From Entomortierella parvispora (Eukaryota; Mortierellomycota; Mortierellomycetes; Mortierellales; Mortierellaceae): a stretch of DNA of 64,000 nt. Positions 22,638 to 33,889 of the stretch are shown here, piece after piece. Position numbers and translations under genes: made by a program. The DNA is taken from contig OY752148.1 in the NCBI GenBank assembly GCA_963573315.1, positions 1,169,263 through 1,233,262 on the forward strand, written 5' to 3'. Position 1 is the stretch's first letter. Each line of letters begins with the position of its first letter. The notes under the pieces are model-generated. The model was not told the origin of the DNA and searched no databases. It saw only the letters and a list, made by a program, of their open reading frames with translations.

Positions 22638-23076
22638 AAGCAAGGGTTTGGCATAACTGTGAAATATGAGGCAGGAAAAAAAACCAGGAGAACATAAAAC
22701 TGGTCCGCCATCAATAGCGTATTCTTGGAGAGGACATGTGAATCATTGAGGAGCTTCAACATATTGTTTTCATCAAAGACGCGTTGCGACAGACCGCGAG
22801 ACAGAGGTGAAGGCATGCTGTCCGCTCGATGGGGGTTGCGCCTCAGCATTCTAGCATCCGGTTCTTGAAGCAGAAAATATATGAGGGTAGAGGATTTTTT
22901 TTGTATGCTGTTTGCAGTTGGAATCAGTCGATGTTGGATATATGGCGGCATTATATTTGCCGCCAGTTCACTTCTTTCCATTCCCCACCTCTCCTTTCCA
23001 TTCCTTTACGTTCAAGGCTCATTTGCATATTAGCATCCCCCCTCCTTCCTCCCTCGCACTCTCATCATTCCCTAGC
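22638..23076. promoter_or_regulatory. Intergenic, promoter side of the gene at 23077
   Basis: No gene seen. The last 100 bases are T/C-rich like other leaders in this window. Confidence 0.45.
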
Positions 23077-24273
23077 ATGGAGTCACTCATGCCTCTCAAA
23101 GATCCTGGTGATCTGAGGGGCTATGCTACTTCTAGCTCGACCACTGGAAGTACTGGTCGAGTCCAAGCAAATGTCAGCGCTTACTTGAACGCAGGCATCG
23201 GCCCTACCAGTAGCGACCATCTCCACAGCATTCTCAGCAGCGACAGTACAAGCGTGGAATTTGTGGAAGTTGTCCCAAATGTGAAGGCCGCAGAGAAACT
23301 GGAAGAACAGCGAGACTGTGAGGAAGAAGACAGCGGCGGTGGAGAGGATGAGTATGAGGACGACAGCCAGGAGGGGTTTGAGGAGATTGAGAATCCCAAC
23401 TGTATTAATCCCAACTACCTCCTTCACCCTGGTACTCCGACATCCGACAGCAGTTCAGATTGCCAGACGAGTCCCATCATCCCAACCCCAGAATCCAAAA
23501 GCAGCCCTCAAAGCAGAAGAGGTTCTTTCATTCCTGATATCCCTGAGACCGATTCCGATGGTACCAAACACGGCGAGAAAAGTCCAATAGCCAACGACAG
23601 AGCGCCCAGGACCCCTGATCTTGCCTCAAATGAAGTCAGTCCCTTCAACATGTTGGCATTTAATGCCAATACTAGAGCCGCAAACCGGAGCTGGACTGTC
23701 AGTCCCACAGCGACCAGTGTTGGAGACAGATCCTCCAACACCGACTCGGGCAGAGTAGGTCAAATGCAAACTTTCGTTCCCGACGCTCAGCCAAGCAACA
23801 TTCCTCGGTTTGTCACTGCCCATGGTTCTGGTTCTGGAAATCATCACGCCCGATTTACCGATTCAAGCAATACTGCCAGACCCAACCTCCCTGATCCAGA
23901 CCGAAACCATACTGGGCCTTCCAGCCTTCGAAGCAACCGCCTCACAATATCCACCACCATATCTACAAGACCAACGGCTAGACCGATCGCCACTGCATCC
24001 ATTCCAATCAACCCAGATTTGGCACCAAGACTGCATTCACTCCATCGGTGGTCAAACAGAGTCCAAGCAGAATTGACCTCGAGAATTTGTGCGCAAGAGC
24101 AATTGGAGACCTTGAGATGGAGGATGTCAGATACAATGTACAAACTCGGTCGCCAGCTTGAAAACGTCTCTGATTTGACTAGACGCCTGCATCGACAACA
24201 GAGAGAAATTCGAGAAAGAGAGAACCTCGCTCGAATGGCAGACGCCAGAAAAAGAGGGCAAAGGCAGGAGTAA
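23077..24273 (+). CDS. Hypothetical disordered protein with C-terminal coiled coil
   Basis: A single exon of 398 residues from the ATG at 23077; the open frame extends further 5' but that part is pyrimidine-leader sequence. Residues 60-110 are acidic (EEEDSGGGEDEYEDD). The middle is S/P/T/N-rich with SP and TP dipeptides that could be phosphorylated. The last 75 residues (from about 320) form a charged helix with heptad-like L/M spacing (LETLRWRMSDTMYKLGRQL, then RRLHRQQREIRERENLARM), likely a coiled coil. I do not recognise it. Its layout resembles the protein at 62929-63783: disordered body, then a C-terminal coiled coil. Confidence 0.65.
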   Translation: MESLMPLKDPGDLRGYATSSSTTGSTGRVQANVSAYLNAGIGPTSSDHLHSILSSDSTSVEFVEVVPNVKAAEKLEEQRDCEEEDSGGGEDEYEDDSQEGFEEIENPNCINPNYLLHPGTPTSDSSSDCQTSPIIPTPESKSSPQSRRGSFIPDIPETDSDGTKHGEKSPIANDRAPRTPDLASNEVSPFNMLAFNANTRAANRSWTVSPTATSVGDRSSNTDSGRVGQMQTFVPDAQPSNIPRFVTAHGSGSGNHHARFTDSSNTARPNLPDPDRNHTGPSSLRSNRLTISTTISTRPTARPIATASIPINPDLAPRLHSLHRWSNRVQAELTSRICAQEQLETLRWRMSDTMYKLGRQLENVSDLTRRLHRQQREIRERENLARMADARKRGQRQE

Positions 24274-24629
24274 TGGAGGACACCATTGACGATATTCTTA
24301 TGTCGGAGCTCTTTTCCCTTCTCTGGCATCTGCTTATCACCTGTTTCCTTTTCCAGACTCTGAAGTTCCCAATGAGGTGGCACGTATTTGTCGTGAGGAT
24401 TGATCCTGACAATAGTATCAAAATAAAGACAAACTTGTCCTCCTGACCCAAATACTAGGCACTAAGCGATGTTGGAGTATTTCAACCGACACTTGCCCAG
24501 TTGTTGTTTTGTTTGATTTATATTATAATACAATTGGTTTTTCTACTCGACTCTTGACGAATGTAGGGTGAAAAATGAAGGGGCGCAAGGGTCCTGCTAG
24601 AGCCTCTCTCTTTCATATACTTTCTTCTA
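24274..24629. other. Intergenic between convergent 3' ends
   Basis: AT-rich sequence between two converging genes; no gene seen. Confidence 0.5.
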
Positions 24630-25474
24630 CTATGCCATGCTCAGTTCTCCAGGTCTTTCCTTCCGAATAAGTTCAATGATAGCTGCGCGAGTCTTCTTTT
24701 CGAGCTTTAGCAAACTTGGCTCGATATCGCGCTTCAGATCCCAGTTTGGTTTTTTGGGTGCCAGCGAGAAGATGTCCTGAAAGGGAAACATAAAGGAAGC
24801 AACAGTATTAGCACAGTATAGAGCAGTGTTGGACGCAGACGCAGTATTAAAAGAAGGTGCAGACTTACCACATCCTTAGCCCGTTTCTCGTCCTCCTCCT
24901 GGATCACCTTCTCGACCACTCCCTCCATTTTTTTCTCAACCGTATCACCAATGTCAGCAGGAGTAGAAATTTTGGAGTCTTCTGCCTTCAAGTCGGAATT
25001 GAGCGGTGTGTAGTTACGGAATGACAAGCTGTTTGTGAATAGAGGCAAATAGTATAAAAATTTGGAGATTAGTTTCAAACGGTTCGTTGTATGGCTCTTC
25101 AAAAAACGCTGCGGTTGAAATAGCAACCGTTGTTGTCAGGTCTTTGGTTCCTTGAAACTCAACATCGCTGCCGCTGATCATGTAGGCCTGGTCCTGTTCC
25201 CTCGCCGTTCATATCCATTTGTTTTTCAACTCGAGAGAGGCAGACCAGTAAAGTGGTCTGTTTTCATATCCATTGTCTGCTCACTTGATATGATTGATAG
25301 GGTTCTGCTGTTCCCAGCTGTCCTTGGGTGTGGCGGCATCGTCCCTGCACAGGATGCAAAAGCAAGAGCCAAGTATTACCTGACATCCTTCTGGTCGCCG
25401 TTGCCCATCGACTCTGCTTTCCTCTTCTTGAGCTGCTCCAGTCTCTCCTTGCGCTTCTTGCTGGCTTCGTCCAT
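24630..25474 (-). CDS. cwf18: Cwf18 / CCDC12-type spliceosome-associated protein
   Basis: Three exons, 25474-25380, 25028-24869 and 24776-24630, join to 133 residues. The first exon encodes a basic helix (MDEASKKRKERLEQLKKRK). The second begins with LSFRNYTPLNSDLK, matching the RNY-P segment of CCDC12, and ends in a charged helix. The third carries the family hallmark LAPKKPNWDLKRDIEPSL followed by LEKKTRAAIIELIRKE. Fission yeast Cwf18 and human CCDC12 are small components of activated spliceosomes associated with the NineTeen/Cdc5 complexes. The start codon lies 297 bases from the divergent MAK5 start, so the two genes probably share a promoter region. Confidence 0.9.
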
Positions 25475-25771
25475 GATGTGTTCTGAGGGAAGGGATGTGG
25501 GGGTGCGATGAAGTGCATGCACACGCTTGTGCATGCATGCAAGCATTGTGCAGCGATCAAAGACAGTCACTTTATTCCAAGCCACCGTGGTCTTGTTGTG
25601 CGCGCCTTTTCTTTTTTTTTCTTTTTTTTTTTCCTTGCCTTGACTTGCACGCTTCTCCACGCATCGTCTTGTCAGCATTCTCCTCCGCTGACTTTCATTC
25701 ACCTTCATCCTCCCCTTTCCTCCTCCCTCCCGTTCCCCCCATCCTCTTCACCCATCCATCCTCTCACAACA
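25475..25771. promoter_or_regulatory. Shared head-to-head promoter, cwf18 and MAK5
   Basis: Only 297 bases separate the two start codons. The MAK5-proximal part holds T-rich tracts (25613-25632) followed by C/T-rich leader. Near 25517 there is an alternating gcatgc-rich palindromic patch (gtgcatgcacacgcttgtgcatgcatgcaagc). Confidence 0.5.
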
Positions 25772-28700
25772 ATGTCCTGGATTGTTCAAGACGCCCCGGC
25801 CGCAGAGCCTGTCAAGCGTTCTAACGCAAAGAGAAAAAAGGGTTCCCTCGCCGCCTCCAACACTACCGACACACCCGACCTTACCGCCAGCAGTGAAGAC
25901 AATGCCTCTATCGGCAAAGTAGCTAAGGAGGAGGACAAGAAAGAGCCTTCAAAATCACAACGCAAGCGTGCTCGCCATCAGGGATCCACCGCCAATTTGA
26001 CCGAGGACGAGAAGAACTGGAATCAAATCTCGCTCATGAGTGTCCCCGCCATGCCTCCTTCGCCTGAACTCACTCCTTTCACCGGATCAAAGAAGGCCTC
26101 CAAGACCGCTACCAACAACAAGTCCAACGCCAACGTCAACAACAAGCCCGCTGCCAAGAAGCAAGCAAATACCAAAGACAACAAGAAGGGCGGAAAGAAG
26201 GGTAGCAACGGTCAAGTTGTTGTTGCAGACTATGGCAAGATCGACGATTGGGGCTGGACCCCAGTTCAAACTGACGGCATGCTCATGGACGACATGGACG
26301 GTTTCTTGTGTCTCGAGGAGTTAGACGATGTTGAGGTTGCTTATGAGGGTACCGAAGCCACCGGAAGAACCGTCATTTTCAAGGTAAAAAAACAAAAAAG
26401 ATCGAGAGAGCGTTTTGCTGCCAACTTGTAAACTAACTCTTGACTGGTAAACGTTTCTAGCACGATGCAACTGCTGCTGCCAAGAAGAAAGGAAAGAACA
26501 CCAATCACTCGGAGCCTTTATCCGTTGACGATAACGAGGTCTATTATGACATTGATACATTCGATGAGGACGAGTTGATTAAACAGCAGCAGGAGCAAGC
26601 AGAAAATGGAGATCAGGATACCGTCATGAGCGAGCCCACCGCAAGTGAAGGAAACAACACCGCCATGAACATGGATGTCGATGAGAAGGCCGAGGAAGAC
26701 ACCAACAAGCCTATCAAGGAGAAGAAAAAGAAGGAAAAGAAGGAGCAGCCCAAGAAGGAGGTCGCCGCAGTAGAAACAACCTCAGAGGAGAACAAGGTTG
26801 AGGAAACAACCACCACCGAAGAAACCAAGGAGCCCAAAGAAAAAAAGTTGTCCAAGAAGGAGAAGCAGGCATTGAAGGCTGCCGAATATAAGGCAAAGCG
26901 TGAGGCTATCAAGGCCGAGAAGGCGGCAGCGAAAGTGCCTGAGGAGCCCAAAATCCCCTACAACCCCATGGATGGCGTTGATATCAGTAAGTGAAATAGC
27001 GGAATTGATTTTGATTGACACCTCACTGTAGACAATATCTCTGACGATGTTCTTTATTCTAGACTTTGACATCTCTGCATGGAAGGATTACAAGTTCTCC
27101 GCCTTGATTGAGAATGGCCTCAAGAAAGCGAAATTCACCAAGCCATCTCCTATTCAGGAAGAGGCCCTTCCTCTCGGTCTTGCTGGTCGTGACGTTGTCG
27201 GTGTTGCTGAAACTGGTTCAGGAAAGACGTTGGCCTTTGGATTGCCCATTGTGGAATGCTTGGCCAAGCAAGCGATTATGGCTGCCGAAAGTAAGAGCTC
27301 TCTGAACGAATCCTTGACAGCATTGATCTTGACCCCAACCCGTGAGTTGGCGATCCAGGTCAAGGACCATCTGGTGGCGTTTACACAGTTCACGGGGCAT
27401 CATGTTGTGCCCATTGTTGGAGGAATGTCGATCCAGAAGCAGACTCGTCAATTGGATCGGAACCCAGCTATCATTGTCGCCACCCCTGGACGTCTCTGGG
27501 AATTAATCTCGACCAACCCTACCTACTCTGAGCGCTTGGTTCATACACGTTTCTTGGTTCTCGATGAGGCCGATCGCATGTTGGAGTCGGGCCATTTCCA
27601 GGAATTGACCAATATCTTGAAGTTGTTGGAGCGTAAGCGTGAGAAGACCAGTGACTGGGACCAACACACCAAGGATGCCGCCGCCGCTGCTGCTCGGGAG
27701 GAGGCGCTTGCTGAGGAGGGTGCTGTTGTTGAGGCTGAGGACTTGAAAAAGAAGAAACAGGCCACCTTCGCTGCCACCTCCATTGCAAGGGATGATTACG
27801 AATGGAACCGTCAGACCTTTATCTTTACCGCTACTCTCAGCAAAGAGTTGAGTTTGAACTTGTCCAAGAAGAGGAACCGTGCCAAGGGAATGGAACATCA
27901 GACTGCCGAGGGCACCATGGAGGATTTGATGGAGCGTCTCGAGTTCCATGACGAGACACCTGCTTTTGTCAACATCCGCACGGACAAGATTGTTGCCTCG
28001 ACTTTGTTGGAGGGCAAGATCGATTGCTTGACTGCGGAGAAGGATTTGTACTTGTATTACTTTGCGATGAAGTACCCCGGTCGTACCTTGGTCTTTGTCA
28101 ACTCGATCGATGCCATCCGTCACTTGGTGCCTATGATGCAGCTCTTGGGTGTAGATGCTTTGGGAATGCACGCACAAATGCAACAGCGTCAACGCCTCAA
28201 GAACTTGGATCGATTCAAGTCCAACCCAAGAGCGTTTATGATTGCTTCGGATGTGGCGGCACGTGGATTGGATATTCCTCTGGTGGACCATGTCATCCAC
28301 TACCAGGTGCCTCGCTCCGGTGATATCTATGTTCATCGCAGTGGTCGTACGGCCCGTGCACAGAACGAGGGTATTTCTCTTTTGTTCTGCGGGCCTGATG
28401 AGGTCAATCTGTACAAGAAGATTTGCGTGACGCTCAAGAAGGAAACTGGCATCCCAGAGTTCCCAGTGGATCGTGGGGTCATTAACGAGATGAAGAAGCG
28501 CGTCGCTTTGGCAAAGAAGATTGACGAACAGGAACATCGCGTTCAAAAGGTAAGAAATGATATTCTGCTGGTATAAGACTCTTGCAGCTGAAACCTTTTG
28601 TCACACATAATAGTAATAACATAACTCCTTTCATTCCTTTCACTATTGTAGTCTGCTCATCAAGACGACTGGATGGTCAAGTCGGCCGAAGCCATGGATA

Positions 28701-29089
28701 TCATCTTGGATGAGGACATTTTGAACTCGGGACCCAAGATTAAGGACAAGGACGATGATAACTCGGCTATGACTGGACGCAAGAACAAGATTAAGGCAAT
28801 GCGCGCTGAATTGAAGGCCATGCTCCAGAAGCGCATGATGCCCCAGGGAGCCAGTGCCAAGTATATCACCAGCGGTATCATGCGTGATCTCGCAGATCGC
28901 CTCAGAGACAGCGCGAACCACAACCCATTGATGCCAGCCCATATCCAGTCGACAGCTTTGGAGGATATCAAGACCCACAAAATCAAGACCAAGGCCGCAA
29001 CCAAAAAGGCGGAAGCTGCCAAGATGGCGTCGTCGCTGACGGCGAGCAGTGGTGCTGCCGAGGCCATGTCTGAAGATGACTCTGAATAG
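25772..29089 (+). CDS. MAK5: Mak5 / DDX24-type DEAD-box RNA helicase
   Basis: Four exons, 25772-26383, 26461-26986, 27063-28549 and 28652-29089, give 1020 residues. The first 380 residues are K/E/N-rich nucleolar-type extension with a conserved DDWGWTPVQTDGMLMDDMDGFLCLEELDDVE-like segment near 165-190. The helicase core has Q motif FTKPSPIQ, motif I AETGSGKT (about 428-435), Ia PTRELAIQ, Ib ATPGRL, II DEAD, III as TAT (in FIFTATLS; SAT is usual), V ARGLDIP and VI HRSGRTAR. An insertion between motifs II and III is typical of Mak5/DDX24, which act in 60S ribosomal subunit assembly in the nucleolus. The C-terminus is lysine-rich. Yeast Mak5 and human DDX24 are shorter (about 770 and 860 residues), the difference lying in the N-terminal extension. 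Confidence 0.93.
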
Positions 29090-30890
29090 AGACAGACCAA
29101 ATCACCCCTAACCCCACCCCAATTGCATGTACTTATTTTCCCTTTTCACACATTAGCATTTCATCTCAAAAAAAGAACCAACAACCGTAGAATAAAAAAG
29201 CATTGTATTCCCTTGTGAACCCACCATCACGAAAGCTGATGTCCAGCAGGACAAAAAGGATGCACCCTCCGTTGCACAAAGCAAAGGAAAATAGTCCAAG
29301 CATGTGGTTCGACTATCCTTTTTTTTATTGTATATTTCATCTCGTTCGAGGGGGTCTACTATCCCTGTCTCCTTCTTATTCATGTCGTTCCCTCCTTCAT
29401 TCTTTACCCCACGTCTCCTCTGCCGATCCGACCGCAGGGTAAAGTGTGGGGGGAAACCCCCTTCGTTAAACTGTGGCAGGAAAGAGGAAAATGCAACGTG
29501 TTGGGGAGAGATCTCCGCGGTTGGTTCGCTTCCATTCATCCGACTCTGACAATGTGGATGCGACTGTTATAGGTGAGGTAGTTCAACCACCCTTTTTGCA
29601 CCCACTTTGGTTCCAATATCTCCCGTTCCTTTTTCCTTTCTCGTGCATGATCTTGTTCGCAATAATGAGTCTTTTGACTCTTTTAATGATGCCATGGACT
29701 AGGGTAACGGGTTTGTTGAATGTTGAATGTGTTGACACTGTCAGCTATTATTGTCTGTCCCATCTTGTTTTTGTGAGTTTTGCTCATAGCGGCCAACCTC
29801 TCCTTTCATTTTAGGCACATTGGACGACGAGCAGGGGGGAAGAGGGGCGCAAAGGACAGGGACATTCAAGGACCTAGGCCCGACTATCATGAGATCGGCG
29901 GGCGTGAAGGAAAGCGAAAAGGAAAAGGTCGAGGTTCACCATTCTGGACCTTCAAACAGCTGATTGGATCGCGCATTGCGTCTGATCAGATCTGACCTGA
30001 CTTTGCTCCGTATACTGCGTTTTGTCATCGGTCATTGTTCTTGCCCAGTAACAAAGGGGCGTTGAAGAGATGGAGTCGATGAGTGGTAGGCGTCAATCCT
30101 ACCTAGCATCATACCACGAGAAAAAGAAGCCTATTGTTCTAAAATGTGGTTCTCAACTGCAAAAGTGGTTGTATTGAGAGAGTGAAAAAGGGCTGAAGCA
30201 ACACGTCTTTGTTTCAATGCAGGTAAAGAAAACTCGACAGGACAGCATGTTACCCCACTGTGGCGGCGGACGGTGAGGGACGATGTAAAAGAGAGGGGGG
30301 AAAACAGGTGGTAGAAGGAGAGACGCGAAATTGGCATTGTAGAAAGAGTGCATGTTTCGCCGACGAACACGTCGTACCTCCTGCAATCCTGTTGGTCCAT
30401 GTCAGAAAATCGCGAGTCGGGTCAGGTAGGTTTGGAGGCAAATGGTATTAAAGGTTCACGGCCTCCAAGTCCTTTGCAAATCCTTTGCAGCAACACACTC
30501 ATCCTTGGCACCTTGTCTCCTTGAAGCAGCGCCTCCCTCATTGGTTCTAGTCGCGTGTCTAGCCAAGCTCTCTTGCCCTTCCCCTACATCTTTGCATGCA
30601 CATTGCTAGGCGCATTTGTCTCCTTGTCTGCACTAGCTGACCTGTTACACCTTACTTTCTCACGCACCTGTTGTCTCTTTTTGTTTTGACGGTCCAGCTC
30701 TCAACATCCTCGCTTCTCCCTCTCTCCCTCGGCCTCGACTCTCTTTCTCCACACCTCCTTTTTTTCTTCTCTTTCTTTCTGCCGTCTTCTTTACTCTCTA
30801 TTTGTCCCTCATCATCCTCCCACCTTCTTGCGCCTTTCTCGACTCATCTTTGTCATACCTGTTATCTGCCTCCCTCTTCTTGTTCAAACC
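29090..30890. other. Long intergenic region, promoter side of the F-box gene
   Basis: 1.8 kb without a supported gene. Small open frames on both strands lack domains. The final 250 bases are strongly T/C-rich and lead into the F-box gene. Confidence 0.5.
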
Positions 30891-31698
30891 ATGACCCTTC
30901 TCTCTTCCTCCATTCCCATTTCACTCCCTACACCTCAGCCTTTTCTCCCTCTACCATCCCCTTCAGCCCACTACCCCAGCAACAAAGACATGACAATGAG
31001 AACAGTCCCCTCTTTCACACACCAAGCTCTTTCCCTCTTTGACATCCTCAGCCAGATCCAACCTTTTCTTTCACTTCAAGATCTGGGTCGGGCCACCCAA
31101 GTCTGTCGTCGATGGCACTTGTTCTTTCATCGAGTGCTATGGCGATCGATTGCTATCTCGGAGAGTCGTCATCGACCAGATTTTCTTGAGAGCCTGGCGA
31201 GGAATCTGGCGTGGGTCCATTCATTGAAGTGGGACTACACAGAGTGGTGGGAGATACACCATGTCTCGAGATGTTCTTTGCCTTCAACCCCAGCGACGAG
31301 GTCAACGATCCAGCCCATGGTCGCATCAACACACCAAGCACAGACAACAAAACAGATCGACGCTCCCCCAGTGCCTGCCCCTGTCCTGGCCCTGCCCCAG
31401 ACCTCTTTCCATGCCACGTCCTCTCCTGTATCCCCTGCATCTTTTTCTTCTTCATCTTCTTTCCACCCCACAATCTCCCCTTCATCGCCGACAGAAGCAG
31501 TAGTAGGAACATCTTTCTTTGGGGCACGGACGCGCCTCCAATATCACCCACCAACTCAGATCTCCTTCCCTACTCGCCAAACCCTGCAACAGCTTGGGCT
31601 CTGCCATGCGCATGCGCTACAAGATCTAGTTCTCGAGGGACCCTTCGAATTGACCCCTCTCTTGCGGGCTCTTGCCTGCGCAAACCGATATTCTCGTC

Positions 31699-31729
<31 letters not shown>

Positions 31730-33608
31730 GTGCCAACATTCTTTTTGTTCCCAGCCTTCTCCTGGCTCCAACGGTGACAAGACCCCGCAGGGTGAGAACT
31801 GTGGTGACAGCAGAAGCAGCAGTGATGTTGGACCGCGATTGAGGCGACTACGACTTAAAAATACAAATTGCCAGCGACGTGAGGCCGTGCCATACCAGGA
31901 TCTCTTCCGAGTTTCGCCTTTTCTGGAGGAGCTTGCACTCAAGACCCATGCACAGATCATTGTTCCCGATTACTCTGAGGATGACGTGACTCTGCAGCAG
32001 AAGCAACAACAACAACAAGGGAATGAGGTGAAGGAGTCCCCTCTAAAACTTAAAAAGTTGGAGTTGGACGTCCGCGCACTGACAGGCCCACAGCTTTGGG
32101 TCATCTTGCGGCAATGCCCTAACCTTCAGATGTTTTCGCTGACAGACTATGGAGGGATCCATCCGGTCCAGACCTTCAAGAACGGACTCTCGGATCTTGA
32201 GTTTCTCGAGTCAAAAGAAGCCGAAAGCACTGACAAGGGCCGACCCCACCGAAGTATCAAGAGCGCGTTGTTGACCAAGACACGCAAGACGCGTCCAATG
32301 ACCAACATCGTGGCATGGGTTCGGTCCATGGGCGGTCAAGGCTCTGAACGATCGTCGTCTTCTGCGCCAACAGCAGCTAGTCGATACGCATCGTCTTTTG
32401 TGCGTGCATCGCAAGCAGCGGCCACAAAAGCCACCACGCAATCTTCGGACGCGCACTCGTTCTTGGCCGGTCTTCCAAAGCTGACCCATCTCGGCATAGA
32501 CTCGATATGCTTTGGTGATGTCTGCCTGTCTGCTCTTGGGCGTTACTGTCCAAGACTCACCTCCCTCGACATTGGCCGCCAACTTTCTGGTATCTCCACT
32601 TTCTCACCTACTTCCCCTTCATTTGAATCGCCACAATCTCCATCCCAGTTTTCTTTCTCCCCCGTGTCATCTCCAACACCAATTTCGGGTCAGATCCAAT
32701 CCAGCACATTACAAGCTTTTCTATGCTCCTCCGGCGCGCGACATCTCAAGCACTTGCGTGTTCGCGGGCTACGTCTCCATGTTGAAGACATGCTGTGTCC
32801 CCGAACCAGTGTTCTACAACCCTGGGCCTGCAGTTCTCAGCTAGAAACATTGTCGATCGCCTTTGGAACTGGCCTCCTGTCCTCGCCCATTTCGTCACCC
32901 TTAGCCTCTCCGGATCTCTCAGCGGACCCTTCATCGACTACCCCATCACTCCCTGGTTCCCCACTGCTATACAATCATCTCCTCTTGCAACCTTCTTTGA
33001 CATTACAAGAATCCCTAGAACAGATAGTTTACAGACAATTAGCCCAGCTGCATCAGGTTCAAATCATAGAGATCCGCCCCTCTGCCTCGTTCCTCAGACT
33101 AAGGATTAGCCCTTCAGGTCGATCCGGACTCGAGCTCTTGGCAGACTTGAACAGAACCTTGGAAGAATTCTCCATGGCTATTGGCGTTCAACCTCTGCCA
33201 CCTCCTTCTACCATTCTAAGAGTGCCGTCCACCACCAACGCCACCATGACGACAACAGTGGAAGAAGAGCGCAAGGCACTTCATAAATGGTTCGAGTTGA
33301 ATTGGCCAGATGTGAAAAAGATCCAAGTCGTCTCGGGTCGTGATCGAGCATTCCAAACTGCGGCTCCAAGTCTTCAGAACGGAGGCTTTGGCTTGGGGAT
33401 CACAACCACAACTGCTTCGCCAGGCTCCGCGGCACCAGCAACTCGCTGCAATCCCAGTGTCGTAGCAAGTTCAAGTACACGTGCTAGAGACGGTGCTGGG
33501 ACAGTAACTCCTGGCTCAAGCAACCTCACAAATGACACTTGCAGTTCAAGTTACCACTGGACGGGCTTTCTTTCTCAACCCCCAGTACCGCGAGTATCTC
33601 GCGTCTGA
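30891..33608 (+). CDS. Large F-box protein, probably with leucine-rich repeats
   Basis: A single exon of 905 residues from the first ATG. The open frame extends upstream but without an ATG. An F-box is visible at about 45-90 (LFDILSQIQPFLSLQDLGRATQVCRRWHLF, shown here only to mark the region's DL...VCRRW core). Spaced leucine-rich segments follow (LRRLRLKNTNC, LEELALKTH, LKKLELDVRALT, LTHLGIDSICFGDVCLSALGRYCPRLTSLDIG, LKHLRVRGLRLHV), consistent with irregular LRRs. Between them lie S/P-rich and polyQ inserts (about 11 Q, coded by CAA repeats). F-box LRR proteins are substrate receptors of SCF ubiquitin ligases and form very large, fast-evolving families in Mortierellaceae. The substrate cannot be inferred. 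Confidence 0.82.
31697..31733. repeat. (CAA)n coding microsatellite, polyglutamine
   Basis: About 11 CAA codons and a CAG encode a polyQ run inside the F-box protein. Confidence 0.85.
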
Positions 33609-33889
33609 AAAAACTTCAACATCTTCAATAATTCAATAAAACGTAAATCTTCACTCTGACCCACCACTTGGCGACAAACATGTTCCTTCGGGCAGCCCTC
33701 GAGATTTTGGATATGTTTAGTGTTTATTCTTTTTGCATGCAATGATATTGTCCTGACATCGTGTCCTTCCCATTTTTCTTCCTCCAAATCTCTGCGTTTT
33801 CTAGTAAAGTGTCCAGATAACCCTCCTTTTCCCTGGTGGCGACCATAATATTCTCAAATGTGATCCGAAGGGCTTTTATGGATCACTCT

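Noticed and set aside
22912-23076. Upstream extension of the coiled-coil gene at 23077
   Set aside because: Contains only CT-rich leader translated as hydrophobic and proline-rich sequence; the ATG at 23077 is the better start.
27503-28546. 347-codon open frame on the minus strand
   Set aside because: Antisense to the MAK5 helicase core.
29153-29995. Several 70-130 codon frames on both strands
   Set aside because: Low-complexity composition, no domains, no splice-compatible joins, and overlapping each other.
30828-30890. Upstream in-frame extension of the F-box gene
   Set aside because: It lacks an ATG and is pyrimidine-rich leader sequence that happens to stay open.
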